From Calditrichota bacterium (GTDB lineage: Bacteria > Calditrichota > Calditrichia > Calditrichales > J004), in the NCBI GenBank assembly GCA_024277115.1, contig JAJRVW010000083.1, positions 1-44,246 of the forward strand: a stretch of DNA of 44,246 nucleotides. The letters run 5' to 3'. A program made the translations under genes and the position numbers. This document shows, piece after piece, positions 43,734-44,246 of this stretch; positions within the stretch are counted from its first letter, which is position 1, and each line of letters opens with the position of its first letter. The notes beneath the pieces were generated by a model. The model was not told the DNA's origin and made no database searches. It worked only from the letters and a program-made list of their open reading frames with translations.

Positions 43734-44246
43734 ACGGCTTCCTCCAATTCTTTTGCGCGGGGATAATGATACACAGGCCCATCCTGACATACATAGGTGT
43801 CATTAATCTGGCAATGGCCACATTTCCCTACACCGCACTTCATTCTCCGTTCCAGTGAAAGATAAATATTTTCATCCGGGATACGTTTTCCTTTTAGGGA
43901 CATCAACACAAATTTGTACATAATTGGCGGGCCGACCACTGTGGCAATTGTATTTTCCACATCCAGTTTTAATGGTGGGATCAAAGTTGTAATCACGCCC
44001 ACATTGCCTTTCCAGTTTGCATCGCCCCGGTCAACACTCATAGAAAACTCAACATCTTTGTCTTCCTCCCAGGATTTTATCTCCTGGGGAAATAATATTT
44101 CTGACGGCGATTTTGTACCATACAAAATAATAATCCGGCCAAAATCATTTTTTTTGGCAACGGTATAATCAATTAAAGATTTTAAAGGGGCAAGCCCGAT
44201 TCCGCCACATACAAAAAGCATATCTTTGCCATGGAATTTTGCTACG
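43730..44246 (-). CDS. hydG: Group 3b hydrogenase diaphorase (gamma) subunit, partial
   Basis: The gene runs off the right edge; the frame is open through 44245 ('VAKFHGKD' before 'MLFVCGGIGLAPL'), so the internal Met is not the start. The visible C-terminal 172 residues have the NAD(P)-binding 'CGGIGLAPLKSLI', 'LYGTKSPSEILF' and 'VVGPPIMYKFV', and a [2Fe-2S] site 'MKCGVGKCGHCQI ... VCQDGPV'. This is the ferredoxin-NADP reductase-like subunit that links HydAD to NAD(P)H. HydB is expected further upstream. Confidence 0.93.
   Translation of the reverse strand, partial: VAKFHGKDMLFVCGGIGLAPLKSLIDYTVAKKNDFGRIIILYGTKSPSEILFPQEIKSWEEDKDVEFSMSVDRGDANWKGNVGVITTLIPPLKLDVENTIATVVGPPIMYKFVLMSLKGKRIPDENIYLSLERRMKCGVGKCGHCQINDTYVCQDGPVYHYPRAKELEEAV

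Overview
The window reads as chromosomal DNA from a member of the FCB (Bacteroidota-like) superphylum, with Calditrichota or Ignavibacteriota the most likely home; this placement is inference. The evidence is an AT-rich coding style, frequent TTG and GTG starts, two secreted subtilases whose C-termini carry the 'FPNPFNPST ... GxY ... KM' type A cargo domain of the type IX secretion system, an Rnf complex and many dispersed hairpin repeats. No rRNA, tRNA, CRISPR array or prophage was seen.

Layout. 1-3616 (+): the distal part of an rnf operon (end of a probable rnfC, then rnfD, G, E, A) closed by a 58-aa membrane-anchored four-cysteine protein resembling the NQR maturation factor NqrM. 3790-4916 (+): a DinB-like protein and an output-less response regulator. 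4920-5971 (-): a small ribbon-helix-helix-like protein translationally coupled to a PHP phosphoesterase. 6088-14499 (-): ftsK, lolA, a Wzc-type tyrosine autokinase and two nucleotide-sugar dehydrogenases (cell division, envelope and exopolysaccharide), closed by a clear intrinsic terminator. 14553-19795 (-): a UPF0489 (arginase-like) protein, gcvT and uvrA, separated by repeat-rich gaps. 20185-24791 (+): two tandem secreted S8 proteases, the second cut by a single in-frame TAA just before its T9SS domain.

24949-37189 (-) is one long hydrogenase locus transcribed right to left. It starts at a good sigma-54 promoter, then an unknown 75-aa protein, small subunit, large subunit, cytochrome b, maturation protease, hypA, a nickel-transporter-like protein, hypB, hypF, hypC, hypD and hypE. 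The small subunit has the six-cysteine proximal-cluster signature of oxygen-tolerant group 1 enzymes. Two mobile pieces have landed in the operon: a broken REP-associated transposase (RAYT) between the nickel transporter and hypB, and a 418-bp cassette with 20-bp inverted ends carrying a four-helix-bundle gene between hypD and hypE. 37507-38511 (-) encodes a receiver-less sigma-54 activator directly upstream of that promoter.

38873-44246 (-) is a second hydrogenase operon of group 3b type (hydG partial, hydD, hydA, maturation protease), followed in the same transcript by a single-domain response regulator, a membrane histidine kinase with a RegB-like 'GGxxNP' quinone-sensor motif, and a double-ACT protein.

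Together the genes suggest that periplasmic H2 oxidation into the quinone pool (group 1), cytoplasmic NAD(P)H/H2 exchange (group 3b) and ferredoxin/NADH exchange (Rnf) coexist. The strongest candidate for an undescribed system is the control block between the two hydrogenase operons: a quinone-type kinase, a stand-alone receiver, an ACT protein and a receiver-less sigma-54 activator facing a sigma-54 promoter. The inverted-repeat four-helix cassette inside the hyp operon is the second.
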